Of a DNA stretch of 64,000 nucleotides, positions 11,560-24,806 are shown one piece after another. This stretch comes from Hyphochytrium catenoides (taxonomy: Eukaryota; Sar; Hyphochytriomycetes; Hyphochytriales; Hyphochytriaceae). The notes under the pieces are model-generated. The model had not been told where the DNA came from. It did not search any database and saw nothing but the letters and a program-made list of their open reading frames with translations. The stretch spans positions 20,103-84,102 of the forward strand of contig FLMG01003519.1 in assembly GCA_900088475.1 (NCBI GenBank). The letters are read 5' to 3'. The position numbers and the translations under genes were made by a program. How positions within the stretch are numbered: the stretch's first letter is position 1; every line of letters begins with the position of its first letter.

Positions 11560-12974
11560 CTAGTCGTCCCAAAGTAACTCCTGGACCCGATGAACTTGTA
11601 GCTCATTGGAGCCAGACTCCTTATCCATATGACGGAGAAACACGAGATTCTCAATCTCCCCTACTACCACCTAGACAAGACAAACATTTAGGGCTAGGGC
11701 TGCATCGAGTGAAAGAGAGTGGTCACTGTTGTTACCTCAACTGTCGTCAGAACAGTTCCTTCAATCAAGCTTCCTCCAATAACGCGACCGTCAGAATCTG
11801 ACACTGCAATGTTGATGCTATGGGTCTCTCCTGGCCCAATAGTGCCCGACAATGACACTATTTCAACCGGTGCGTTGATCACAATAGTATTGTCCGTGGT
11901 GCTCTCCATCGTAGGAAGGGCTGAGGCAGTACGTAAGCTTACTGTCTTCAAGTTGCCAACCACTGTCTGAATGAAAGCAGCCTTAAGACGGTTCTTTCGG
12001 GCGAAGCTGAGAATGGTATTCTTGAGGTCTTGTCCAGCGCGTAGCCTCATCGCATACACGCGGACATGACCGCCACCGCTTGAGACAGGCAAATCCGCTG
12101 TAAAAGGGCGAGTCAGCTCAATATTACCACCCGTTTTTCTTTCCTCTAATGGACAAAATCTCCTTTTTGCTGAACGTGACGACTAAATCAACTTACAGGC
12201 CATGTAATCTGCATCCATGTATTCTCCTCCTTCTCCCAAGATACGGCGACGCTTAGGTCTTGATATCGCCGTCGGATCAGAACCTTCTAGCGCTGGTAAA
12301 TTAGCAGGAGCACCGCTAAATAGGTAGAACGGAGCAAGTCAGAATACGTAACGATTGATGTATACCTCACCAGCTCACGTGAGCTCCCAGATTCTTTGCT
12401 CTACATCTTAAAGCTTACCCTTTCTTTCTCAGGCTAGGATTGGTCTTAATGTATGCCACAACTACGTTCTTCGGGATGTTTGAGAATTTTTGATGAATCT
12501 GTTGCGTGCATACGAGTGAGCTACCGAATAGGTGGCTAGCGAAAAGGGGACCCATACCACTTGATGAACTTTGTTGATTCCAGCATAGCCAAGCTTGACG
12601 CGATAAATCTGATCGATCGTATCAAACCATTCCCGGGGAGGACAAACCCTAAGCATGGTGCTCGTTCCTTGTTCGCTTTTGCTTCCCTGGCGAAAAAGTG
12701 CATATTTTGGTTGAGATCCATCGGGAGATGAGCAAAGACGTCTGGTAAAGTCAGTCTTTAGCATGTGCTTGAGCTTTGCAATCCGAGCTCGGTCCATTCC
12801 TTCCCATCTATGTGGGTTGGAGTCATCCAGCAGCGAAAGGTATAGGTCGTACTTCTCGTCGGTGATAATTTTCTGGGACTTCATTATGTCGGATGCGAAG
12901 ACCAGCCGCTCAAACTCAGCTTTGTGGTCCTCGCGGCTGATCACCGGTTCATTGGCCACTCCCGGAGACGTCAT
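11560..12974 (-). CDS. NOL4-like region + AT-hook-like patch + PPC (DUF296) domain protein
   Basis: A four-exon gene. Exon 1 starts at MTSPGV. An N-terminal region contains EKYDLYLSLLDD, then RVCPPREWFDTIDQIYRV, then GYAGINKVHQV joined by splicing to IHQKFSNIPKNVVVAYIK. The order resembles the N-terminal NOL4/integrase-HHCC-like module (a parallel from family knowledge), but the Cys pair of a zinc site is replaced (NPSL). A basic patch RPKRRR follows, AT-hook or NLS-like. The rest is a PPC domain: VRVYAMRLRAGQDL, SLSGTIGPGETHSINIAV, GRVIGGSLIEG, and after the last intron VVVGEIENLVFLRHMD. The end is TAG at 11560-11562. In plants AT-hook plus PPC proteins (AHL) form nuclear DNA-binding complexes, so a chromatin role is inferred. 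An ATG upstream at 13112 is possible but adds low-quality sequence. Confidence 0.8.
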
Positions 12975-14208
12975 GATGCCAACCCTTAACCCTATCAACG
13001 AACTCCAAGCAGAAGTAGACGTATCTGATGGCAAGCTCCGTCTTGCCGGGCAATCTGCACTTGTCGCTTTGATCGTCGCAGCTCTGCAGAAGAACTCGCT
13101 GAGCTTGCTCACTGGGCAACAACAGCAAAAGCTGGTGAACGGAGAAATTCAAATTCAGAAAGAAGCCAGAACAGACAAAGCCCATTGTCGATGAGAGGGC
13201 CGTCCCACCCATCCTGCCTCTATAAATAGGATGTAATATTTGCCAAAACGGGTGGGCCATCTCCTGGGTTGCCAATAATGTCAATAAGTTTGAGACATGA
13301 CAAGATGTGAATAACAATTATTCACAATACATCACAAGTAACCTCCAGGCAGCTGCTTACTTACTGCTTATCTTGTACAAAATCAATAGCTGCATTGTCA
13401 ATTATGGACTCTTAGCGTTAGTGAAAGATTGAGATTATTGACTAAGCACTGAAAGGGCACAGCGGAAGGTGCATTGTCTATGGTGCTCAAGAGGTCAGTA
13501 TATTTATCGGCTTATCGGCTGATCATCGCAACCGAAAGAGATTTTGAAGATGATCAGCCAGTCATCGGAGGAATCTATCGTGCGTGATAATGGGAGAGGG
13601 AAGCAAGCTTTGCATGTTGGTGACCAAGCGGTTTGCTGAAACATCTGTCTTTTCAACAGCCCAATAGCCCCACATTCGGTTCGCATCCATAAACGGAGAT
13701 CTTCTACGCCCTCGGAGCAGCTAGCTGTAGTCGATCCGCTGGGAGTGCGGCTACCTTGGTAGAGTGTGCTTTCCTTTCAGCTCCCTAAGCGCCAACATTA
13801 GAGGCGGCGGCCGGGATTGTGCAGATCCGAAAGGTCGATCGACCTCAACTGCAGATCTCTTACTAATAATTGTTCTTAGCTCATCAGCGCACTATGTTAA
13901 TGTCTCTGGCTCTCAGTTCCATCCCGGACTGAGCAATTCCTAAACAAGGATAAGAAGCGCTTCAAGATCCGTTGTTATGAGCCCTAGTTGATGTTATGAG
14001 ACCTCGGGAGTTGGATAGAGAACATCTTACACAATATCTTACTCGCAGCGCAGATAGAATGATGACCATGGGTTACTCAACTTTTATTATGATCGACACG
14101 TAGATACAAAGAAGTAGACGGACATAAGGCAACGACAAACAGATATAGCTAAAAGAAAGCTCTTCCTTTCTATCCTCCTAGAGCCATTTTGAGGAGTGAG
14201 GAAGGATC
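12975..14208. other. Intergenic, PPC-gene promoter side
   Basis: No supportable gene. The stretch lies between the start of the PPC-domain gene and the 3' end of the Wntless-lipase gene. Short minus-strand frames near 12949-13317 and 13504-13686 have no domain content. Confidence 0.4.
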
Positions 14209-17200
14209 TTACTGAGAAGTAGCTGGTCCTTTGAGGAAGAAATTGGACAGCGAGGCTACAGGTCCTCCACCTTGCCTTGGGCCGACAGGAGTTTTCATCG
14301 TCACGTAGTCAACTATTCCTTCTCGACTCTCGTAGGCACCAATCTTGGGGAAAGATGGTGAAGCGATTGGCGCTGCTTGTACCCTTGTACTCACGATGCC
14401 CCCCTTCTGAAACCTATCGAGTGGTTCTGTCGGTGGCATATCTGGCCCCCTGTTCCCTTGTCTTGACAATCTTGAAGCAATGACGGAAAGGCTAAGCGGA
14501 GGAGCTGCATAACTCTTCTCAAACGGTGCAGATCCAGACCCGGAGTGAATCGCACTTAAGAGTGTGCCTCGCTGTGCAGGCAATGTCGTATGACGGTCAC
14601 GAAAGTGAGGACTAATCCAGCCGTCAGGCTCCAATATGTCTCCATTCTGCTTCTCCAAAAACAGGTGGTTGGTTAACGCTAAAAGGCAGCGTCTATATTT
14701 CGTTAACAGGTGGCTGCTAACTTTGCGGTTGGCCCTGCGCACACGCCGTTCCAAAAAGGATGGGTTGATCATCACACTTCCGACCTTGGTGATCACGACC
14801 TCAGTGCCGATATGCTTGAAGTTTTCTCCAATCCAGCCGGGCATGGATAGGATCCCGACAATCATGTCTCCATCACAGACGAGGCGGTAGGCATACGGGA
14901 TGACTTGATTGAAGATGTTTGCGAACTGGAGGTTGCCCACTCTTGGAGATCCGAAGTTGACTAGTCCAACCCAGTTGCGCAATCTGCCCTCTAGCTTCAG
15001 ATCAAGTGCAGCGAGTGTGGCGAGGGCGCCGCCAAGACTGCAGATGAAAGAGAGGAGATAGTTTAGTAAAGAAGCGTCAATAATGAAGACTAGAAAAAAA
15101 GCAAATCATATAATACCTGTGTCCGGTACAGAGTATATCCCAATTAGCCGTTGGACCGCTTCTGACAATCTCCAACACGCTCTCTAGAACCTCCTCCCGA
15201 ACTGCGGAATAGGCTTTCCAAAACCCCGAATGAATCTTGCATTGGCGAGCTTCGCCTTCCACAGTGAAGGTTGCCTTGGTCTTGACAAGCAGGACATCAA
15301 CGCCGACGTTCCTTCAGAAACGGAGAAAATGACAGCCCAATTATGACTCAGTATTGACCCGATCCTTGCGACTACTGCTCTTACCTGAAGCTGCTCGTTC
15401 CTCTGAAGGCTATCACTATCTGTCCTCTCCCCACAGCGATGAGCCCATGAGTATCATGCTCTTCATTGTGGATATACTTCACAATACGGTAGCCTAACTC
15501 TTCGAAGCGGAGCTCATCGATGGTAGCCTCCATCGAAGTACCAATGGCTGGATGAAGAAGTGTGACATATAGGCGCGCAATGCGTGGTGGACTCAATTCA
15601 TCGAGGAGAAAAGCGATTGTAACAGGGACATAGAGATAAAACCAGGAATAAGGCCCACGACAAATTCAAGAAGACTCTGACAGGAGCCGTGTCCCCTAGC
15701 GATAGAGATTGCGGTTTTATGGCGAGTGTACCTGTTGGGGGCGGGAGGTAAACTTCATGCGAAAAGTTGAACATGTTGCAAGCAGTTTCCACGCAAAAGT
15801 ACTTTTTATGCTGGGACGGGCTCTTAGGATCTTTCCCTACTTTCCTGTCGTACCTATAGAGAGGACAAAGAGGACATAAGACCGAGATATGGGTACTGGC
15901 CATCATCATTCTTCTTAGCCTGTGCATTCATCAACTTACCTCAAGGCCCCATTCTCTCGGTACACAAATTTCCTTCTGATCTTGCTCTTGCCACTGGGCA
16001 CATAGAAGAAGAACGCCAAAGTCACGACCATAGTGAACTCAAAGAGCGCCTTCAATCTTGGAATGTAGGGTCTCGCCAACCCAGATACCACTAAAGAGCA
16101 GTGGTGAGGGCAGGTTAGAGACGTCACCTGCCGAGAAAATTTACGGATCATCTCACCTGAGGCCTCTGTTTCGGTAGGGACTGACTGGAATAAGGCAGGT
16201 GGGGCGAGGAACTCCACGCTCTTTTCCACAAAGTAGAGTATCAAGTAAAGGATGAGCTGCGGTAAGAGACATTGGTCGTTTAGAGGCTATTCCTATAAGA
16301 TACGGAGGGAAAATAGTCGTACTCACCATGGGGCGAAGGGTGCGGTAGCTCAACTGCTGAAAGCGAGAAGAAATATAGGGGATGGGCCTCAAGAAGACAC
16401 CCGTTCGATACAGGACGAACATGAGATAGAAAAGAAAGAGGCAGTTCATTCCGAACATCACGCTCATCATCACCACAACGAGAACTCCATCTTCAGTTGA
16501 AGTCAGGTCTACTCCGGTCATGGGGTAAGGGTCGGGCCTCTTCTTAAAGTAGAGAATGGCGCAAGCATGGACCGCTAAATGGGCGATGACATATAGTGTT
16601 TTGCCGATGTAGAAACCAGCTGTCGGAGAGGTCCCATTTAGACGAAGACCGTCCTAAACAGATTGTAGAAGATATCTTTGAATACAGGGTCCTAAAGGAG
16701 AAAAATTTAGCTGCGCTCTTACCACCAGACAGACGAGGAAGACGTTGAAAAAAACCCGTGCTAAGCCCCCTAATATTGATGAGGCTAGTCCCAGTGAGTG
16801 ACCGTAAGCAGCTCCAAGCTCCAGTACCAATCCTGCAAGATTCTAAGGATGAGCGTGTCAGACCCATAGGAGGCCAGCATACGCGTGAGAGCAATGACAC
16901 AATCCACACCTGCTTGAGAATCATTGTCACAACCAGCAAGCAGACAAATCTTCTCTCAAGAAGCCAGTTCTGCCAGCCTTTGCCAAACTTGAGCAATGCG
17001 CGCATATAAATGGCTAATGTCACGATGGACAATAACACCATAATGATAGTACTAGCAGCGAGGAAGTAGCCCCAGAAGTTTGGTGAGCCCGTATAGAAGA
17101 CAGTCGGGATCGCATGCTTAGCGTTCCCTGCCAACGCGATGTTCGTTTGGCGGAGAACGACCTTCGCCGGGAATATACTTGTCGACTCGGTGGAACTACC

Positions 17201-19085
17201 CTTAGTTTCCGCCTAGGACAGAGGTACCAGGCTTAGGGCGATATAAAGAAGACAGCTGGCGCAAAACGTTTTAGGTGTACCCTAAACACATTTTCTCCGC
17301 AATAGAGCTTGTATTTCTCTGCCTGTGCTGGCGATGCCCCTTCCAGACCTTGTTTGGATCCGGAGCATGCAAAGTACCAAGCTGTGCCGGTTACGTTTGC
17401 CTGAAAATTGATGCTGAAGTCGGAGAAAGAGCCTTGTCGGCCCTGTGGCAGAAGAAAAGAGTCAGGTTAAAAGGCTGGAGAGACATGCACGGTGAAGCTA
17501 ACTTAAGAGGTACGGTCCTACGTGAATATCTGAGCCGAACGGCAGACTGAAGACAGGTCTTTTAGTGCAGATGGCCCGATTTTTAGCAAGGTTCTTTGCT
17601 GGTGTCGTGGTTTGGTCCCTCCAAAGCGGCACAATTGAAGAGCTACCGCCGGTGCAGACTGATGGTGCTGGAGGATTGAGCTTCTGAATAACCTGGACCC
17701 GTTTTCCGCCCCTTGTTCCCATCATCGAAACAGTGACATCGAATGTCATGTCCATAGACCAGCCATCAAAGATTGGTGTTTCGCTGGTATTCCCGGCAAT
17801 CGGTGCCGCAGCTGCTAGTTGGTCCCAAAAATATGTTCTAGAGCCATTCGCTACCCTGTACACAGGGTTTGAGGAGGAACCCCTTAGCGTTGTTTCGTCC
17901 AAAATGAGTGTTAGTAAGTCCTTCTCAGTGCCGACGTTTTGAAGATAAACTTCTGGTGCCCATGAGTATCTATAGCCAATGCTGTCCAGCAGCTCTCCAC
18001 CGGTAGAGAAGGTGAATGATCCAGACATCAGGGTAGAGGATCCGAGGGTCTTGTATAGGAGTAGATCTGGATTCTCTAAGATCCGAATTTCCCCACTGCT
18101 AGAGGCTTGAAGGACAATCACAATCAAGGCGATAACTGTCAAGAAGACGCCGAGCATCCCCATAAAAGTGGCTTTGATAACTCCAGGAGACAGTTCCTCC
18201 AGCTTGATGCGATAGCTGTCCATTGTGACGCCGGACGGAGCGTACGCAAGCTAGGGATAGAGATACCATCAGCGGGCATATGATTTGGAAGACGACGTGG
18301 TGCTTCTTCGGAGTTGACTTACCCGTCTGGGATCTACCCATCCCTTCCTCTCAAGCCGCTCAATCATTGGATTGGCCACAGCGGCCTCTTCTAAGTCTTC
18401 AACCTTTGGATTGCGATCTTTTATATGGCTATGGGGTCGTTCTCCAGCTGCATCACCAGAGAGACGGGCGAAGGTATGGGCAGCTCTTTCAGAGATGACG
18501 CGGCCATTAAGATGCCTTATTCCCACACTAATAAGGCTAGTGAGCTTCTTCTTGGTCTTTTTTAGCTGCCTTCCTCCCCAGCAAGAGGTGACGACGCAGC
18601 TGAGTAACATGAGGCAGAAGGTAAAGATTACCAGCAACGGCATAGAAAACCATACTACCGTCCCTACTCCCGTAAGCTCGCAGAATCCCTGAAACACTAT
18701 GGTTTCATTGAATGCCGTCACTGCCCTTCTCTGGCACTTTGAGAGCCAATCCAAACAAGAGCACTGCAAGTTCCCAACGTTGATGCAATTTCTAGTCGAG
18801 TTTGACACGTCTACAAACGGTGTTTTGAGCCCCACCATGGACATGTAGCCCTCATAGAAGTTTTGAGGAAGAAGCCTAAAGCTCCTGGGAGGAAAGAGGC
18901 GGGACTCTTGGATCGTGCATTGGTGGTCGGCCGTCACCTGAAGGAGCTGCAAGAGCTGTATGGAACAATGCTTACCATTAGCTGGGTCTGGGAACACCAG
19001 ACAGGAAGTAAAATAACCTTACCAGTCCAACTGTAAGAATGGTTAGCTGCATCTTCTGAGCCATCAGGCTGCACTGAACCATCAT
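14209..19085 (-). CDS. Wntless/TMEM181-like seven-helix protein fused to a class 3 lipase
   Basis: A gene of about 13 exons and roughly 1,340 residues. Exon 1 (19023-19085) splices at 18955 to complete a signal peptide, MQLTILTVGLLLQLLQ. A first ectodomain and membrane helix follow (exon 18323-18955), then a cytosolic loop, a second helix and a second ectodomain (17522-18250 and the next exon). From about 17.1 to 15.95 kb seven further membrane helices are encoded, with FLRPIPYISSRFQQLSYR between helices, like Wntless/TMEM181 proteins. The linker KKYFCVETACNMFNFSHEVY leads to a lipase: IVIAFRGTSSFR, then CTGH + SLGG created across an intron (nucleophile Ser), VNFGSPRVGN, DGDMIVG (Asp) and FKHIGTEV (His). 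The catalytic triad looks complete. By GPCR-like topology the lipase would face the cytosol. A disordered tail of about 150 residues ends the protein. Confidence 0.85.
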
Positions 19086-20519
19086 ATTAGGCTACTACGA
19101 GGTGTAGCAAGCATTACTTGAAGGTAATAGAGGTTCATCCCGGCCTGCGCCTCCGACAGCATCTACTTGGCTGCAGCATGGCATCATATATCTACCTCTT
19201 TGCAAGGAAGAGAGGATGGGGTCTTTTTTCCTGGAGTCTTCCTATCCAACGCTAATGAACACGCAGCATCGAGTTCCCTGCAATGGACTTTAGACGGAAG
19301 ATGATGATAGTGATGCACATCTGCAGCGACTGTTACTGCTAGAGCTTTACGAGGGATCCTGAGGGCGCAGGTCTTACAACGGGTGGAACTAGGAAGTCTG
19401 AGTTTCAGGTAAGTTCCTTCAGCGCCGAGATCTCTCTGAAGCTCCACAGATCATCATGCTGGCGGGCAACTCTCTGCTGCTTCAAGCTGGCTTCATTGAA
19501 CATCATCTTCGGTAGTGTATGCAAAGCCTTTCTCTATGGGCTGATGATTGAGAGTCAGTCCCCTGACCGCTTTCCACACTTTAGACTAGATCCTCACTTC
19601 TCGTGATGGAAACATTTCAAGCAATCGACCATGGAACTTTGTTTCTTTCATACGGAGTATATACAGGAGAGAACACCAGTAATTTAGAATATAGTGGGCT
19701 TGGCGAGTACTGTAGTTTTTACCCAATCAGTGGATAATACAGATAGATAGGGAAGTTAAGGCTATCCAGGATAGCAAACTTGCAAAACCTTCTTCACAAT
19801 AATGTCAGGAAATCTACAGGTCAGCTGGTCTAAGAAGGAGGGAGATACACTCCCTACATCCACTGTAGAACTGACTCTCATCAGAGTCAATAGTTGGGCC
19901 TTCTGGTGTCCGTCCGATAACCCTCGAGGAAGATGCAGGTTGGGACGTGTGATGTGAGGAGAGGGCGGAGAGAGGAAGGAAGAAAAGTTGCCATCTTCGT
20001 AAGGCCTTCATTACGAGTAGAACCTCCTCCTGGTCAAATCTCTTCTGACTTGCTCGTTGAGGCCTCCCTAGGATGGCCTGTGGCAGAGTTTGGATTGTTA
20101 TTATTGCTGTTGCTAACCGTTTCCCTGAGCCGCTAACCGCTAGAGAGTGCACCTGTAGAAGCCTGGAGGAGAAAGGTAAAGGTGCATCATGGGCACCCGA
20201 AAGGGCACACTCCTCACGCCTGATGATGGAGCAGTAGGATAATATAAAAGCAAGCTAAGACGCACATTCAATAAGTTTTAGGGCTATCTGGAACTCCGAG
20301 CTGCCTCTCTCTCTTGTCTCTTATAAAAAGACCTGACCACCGCGTTTGATCCATAAGCTACGACTATTACGCATTCCTTCTGATCACCTTTTCCTTCTCT
20401 TGCTCGCCTCCTGTAAGTCTTTCTCCTTTCTCCAAGGCTGCTTGATGATGACATAACGTGTCGAGGGATTGCGCAACCAAAGCACACTTCGAACGTGGCC
20501 TAAGACACGCTCAAGAACA
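19086..20519. promoter_or_regulatory. Divergent intergenic region with TATA-like sites
   Basis: This lies between the start of the Wntless-lipase gene (-) and the start of the coiled-coil gene (+), so it should hold both promoters. On the + side, TATAAAAG at 20243-20250 and TATAAAAA near 20332-20339 are TATA-like and sit roughly 190-275 bp before the + start codon. Their use is unproven. Frames within the stretch show no domain content. Confidence 0.35.
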
Positions 20520-21449
20520 ATGATGGCCACAAGGAAACAGAACGTAAGTCCAACGCCTTGACTCTCATGTCTGCTAAGTTTGCACCGGTAAGTGGTATGA
20601 ACAAAGGGGACTCATGATCCCTCTCCTCAGTCGAGTGGCAGGCCTTCTGGAGGGCACTGTGAGCTTGATCCTTGCGAACATAATAATCCTGTGGCGGATG
20701 GCGTTGGTCCGGAGCTGAATGCAGAAACAGCGACAGACAACCAAAAGTCGCAGGAGTCTGGGGTTCCTGCATGCCTCTCACAGCTCAGGTACATACCAAG
20801 ATGGAATTGGTGGATATCGGCCCCTCAAAACACTGCGCAGGCGGGCATTGCAGGATTTAAGGGCTGAGCGTGACCATTGGCTCCAGAAAGAGAAAGATCT
20901 GGCCAAGTTAGTGAGTGCTTTTTTATATGACGGTGACCTCAAGAAGGTATGCGAGTCACGGCGTCGGGCCTCGAGCTCTCAAACCTCACTTGGTGACAGA
21001 GTCAAAATGTAGGGTGCGGAGCTTCAGGCAATGTTCAGCGGAAGGCTATCCTCTAGCAATTCCAAGGTAGACACAACAGGGCTAACGTTCTCCCAGCGCT
21101 TATAGTACTCATTCTAGTGCTCCATAGGACAAAATTGCAGAAGCCGAGAAGGTTATTCAGCACTTAGAGCAGCACTTGAGTGCATCATCAGACATCAGAA
21201 ATGCAGAGAAATCAACGACGGTTGGCCCCAGGGACATCGACAGGAATAGCACGGTGGGATCGGACCGCTGCCAAGGGTGTTCCCACATGCATAAGCAACT
21301 GAAGGCAGAGCAGCTGGCGAAGCTGCAACTGATCCGAGAGAACGCGATGTTAGCTGATCACATTGCTGACTTAGAAAAGCTGGTAGGTACCCGAGATGCG
21401 AGATTTGCATGACTAGCCCTGATCCTTATCTATGCAGCTCGAGTCCTAA
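20520..21449 (+). CDS. Small coiled-coil protein (five introns)
   Basis: Six exons give about 210 residues. The start is ATGATGGCC at 20520, and exon 1 ends at AAC|gtaagt. The N-terminal ~55 residues are polar and unstructured. The exon beginning near 20852 encodes RRALQDLRAERDHWLQKEKD, a heptad-rich helix. Another exon encodes KIAEAEKVIQHLEQHL and, after a linker with a C-x2-C-x2-H motif (CQGCSH), MHKQLKAEQLAKLQLIRE and LADHIADLEKL. The final exon adds LES before TAA at 21447-21449. All five introns are GT-AG. No family is recognised; a scaffold or dimerising role is inferred from the coiled coils only. It is divergent from the Wntless-lipase gene. Confidence 0.75.
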
Positions 21450-22113
21450 GAGTCTCAAGTCAGACTCCTCAGTCACAGTAAGTTAGATTCCCCTTACTCA
21501 AAAGTAGATACCTTTTCTTGACACCCAGGAGATTGGAAGAGCAGCACGACCCTCTTCAAGAGTTTCAAATGATTATCATTGAGGTAGCGCTGAGCCTAAG
21601 GTTTCGATATGAGGACTGGGGAAAAAGCCACATTGCGAGCCAGTCTCACCTTCTCTAAATCATCATGTGTTACCGCTCCGCTACATATAAAGGGCAGCAA
21701 AAGGGTTGGTGCCTCAGGGTGTCATAGTCCCGATATAATAAGCCTCCTACCTTATGATCCGCATGACCAGGTCGATGTGCTGCTTTAACATGTGGTTGTC
21801 TGGTTCAAGCCAGTAAGCTGAACGCAGAAGCCCCAACGCACAGCTCTGGGTATCATTGTGCTCTAAGTGGAAACGTTGACGCTTTAGGCTGGACGCCCCC
21901 AGATAGCACAGAGCTGACTAATCTCAATATGAGCTACATGTGACAAGATTTCACGTAGACCGACGAAGAGCGGCGAAGATCGTACCTTATAAAAGGCTAG
22001 TGTATGATTGGGAAACCTTCATGGTAGACAAAAGAGGATGGAGTTAGCAGTTCCCTCAAAAGCGCAAACCGGCGCAATGCAATCACCGATTGAGTAGTTC
22101 CAGGAACGTCTCC
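21450..22113. other. Convergent 3' intergenic spacer
   Basis: This separates the 3' ends of the coiled-coil gene (+) and the hypothetical gene (-). I see no gene or repeat in it. Confidence 0.4.
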
Positions 22114-22894
22114 CTAGCCTTCAGAATCTGAAGCAAGAGGTCTCTTAGCACTAGCAAGGACTTTGCAGCGACAAGCTGGCCAAGTTATGCTTACATCATC
22201 CTCGCCCACAGCGGCCTCAGCTTCCTCATAGAGGTAGACGGCTAGTTCAACCTCCTCTGCTGTCAACCTTTGGCCGCGTCTACTTACAGGTCTAAATTTA
22301 GAGTGATGGAAGACCGTTGTACGAGAACTAGATGAGTACCTGTTAAGTAGTCTACGTGCCGCCTTCACGAGCTCGAAGCGGTCAGGGTTATAATCATAGG
22401 TAAAGCTGCTGCTAAACTGTGATAAAGTCCTCAGTCAACCTAATTCAGACAAGACTGGGTACGTAGCTCACCAACTCTGCTCTGGGTAGCGCCAGAAGGG
22501 GGAATGGCCTCCAGTCAGGGTCTTCGCGGACTAGCTTCTCAACCTGGAAGATGTCAGAAGATTCTTCATCAGTGCCTAACATCAATTAGGCCAACCTGCT
22601 CTGATGCCGACTCATCTAATATTCGCGATGGATAGAGACTTGGCGCACTGTTGTGCGCTGGATTTGTAACTATCTGCCTGCAGAAAGCGACAGCTTCACA
22701 CAGAGTTCAAAAGTTCCACCTTAAGAACTAATGGCATATTACCGAAGCTTCAAAATCCGAACCCTGCGGTCCTCAGCCACGCTTCCTGATTCCTCCACCT
22801 TCGTCGATGGCCGGGTACCGACATCAATCTCCTCAACCTGACTGGAGCCACCAGCTGTCGCTTGCGGAAGCTTTAGGGTCCCCAGGGACCTCAT
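22114..22894 (-). CDS. Hypothetical spliced protein
   Basis: I do not recognise this protein. Five or six short exons stay open with splice sites. Exon 1 begins MRSLGTLKLPQA (ATG at 22894) and ends near KLR. The next encodes QIVTNPAHNSAPSLYPSRIL, followed by VEKLVREDPDWRPFPFWRYPEQ. Then comes SSFTYDYNPDRFELVKAARR, and a helix-rich exon with RRGQRLTAEEVELAVYLYEE. The C-terminus is PLASDSEG before the stop at 22114. One donor (gttggc) is weak, so that junction is uncertain, and an upstream exon cannot be excluded. The aromatic DPDWRPFPFW segment followed by basic helices is the most conserved-looking part. Confidence 0.5.
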
Positions 22895-23867
22895 AGCGAT
22901 GCCTGAAGGAAGGTCTTCTACATGTAAATAGCTGTTGAGTACGTTTAGCGATCACGGGCAAGAACAGAGGAGGGTCCTCATCGTAAAGGAACAAGCGCTT
23001 GGTAGCTACTAACGAGTGCTCGAGGTTGCTTCCCAGCTTCAGAGTTCATTGCAGGCGTCGCAAGAGCTGAGTACTGCTGCCGATGGCCGGTCGGCTTGGT
23101 ATGATGACGGAGGCAAAGAGAACGCAGAGGTAGCGGAGGACGCTGCCGTCATCTTGTCTCTTCGTTTCGCATTGACTCTGGTTTACCCACCTTCAACATC
23201 GTATCATCTCTTTTGCTACGAACTGTTGTTGTACAACCACCATAGTCTCCCAAGATAGCCGCTTTTTACAACTCTTTGCACGTATAAGGCCCCCTTCCGA
23301 TCCCAGTTATGATGTTGCCCAAGCAGTGAGTGTAACTTGAGGTGACCTCCTCCATCATCTGTCAGGCAGGTTCAATCCTTCGCATCTTCTTCATAGTAGT
23401 GTAGGCCTACTTCTTCTTCTCCTTATTGCGTCATTGTCCTCTCTTCGTCAAGCTAATAATGTGTTCTGGTGGTCGTTGCACCAGTCCCTCGTCAACCAAG
23501 ATAACGATATAATGCAACAACGCCTTCTTGTCACCGCCCACTACCAACAGCTACCTACTACTGGGAATCGCGGTTCTCACTCATAATAACTACTTAGAGT
23601 TGTCCCTGTACCCCCAGAGAACCTAGACAGGCCCATGCATTCTTCCTCGAGCGCTGAACAGACGCAGAAGTGCACAAGCGACTATTGTATTATCCGCTAT
23701 CTGGCGGATTGGGGCGATGTTTCCAGCTAAGTCTTGTTGGAACCACGGTTGTGTACAGCAGCTTTTCAATGCAGTATTCTTACTCATCGGTACAATAATA
23801 ACCGGCTGGTTATGGCACCAAATCTCCGCATACGTCGGTCCGGGGGAGGGAGGTACAGTGAGGAACC
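22895..23867. other. Intergenic, no clear gene
   Basis: A plus-strand frame at 23016-23258 has a short helix-like start but soon loses protein-like character, and I do not call it. Pyrimidine-rich runs occur around 23400-23450. Nothing else is supportable. Confidence 0.35.

Positions 23868-24806
<939 letters not shown>

Noticed and set aside
23016-23258. Plus-strand 80-codon frame with a short helix-like start
   Set aside because: Protein-like character fades after about 40 codons and no partner exon was found.
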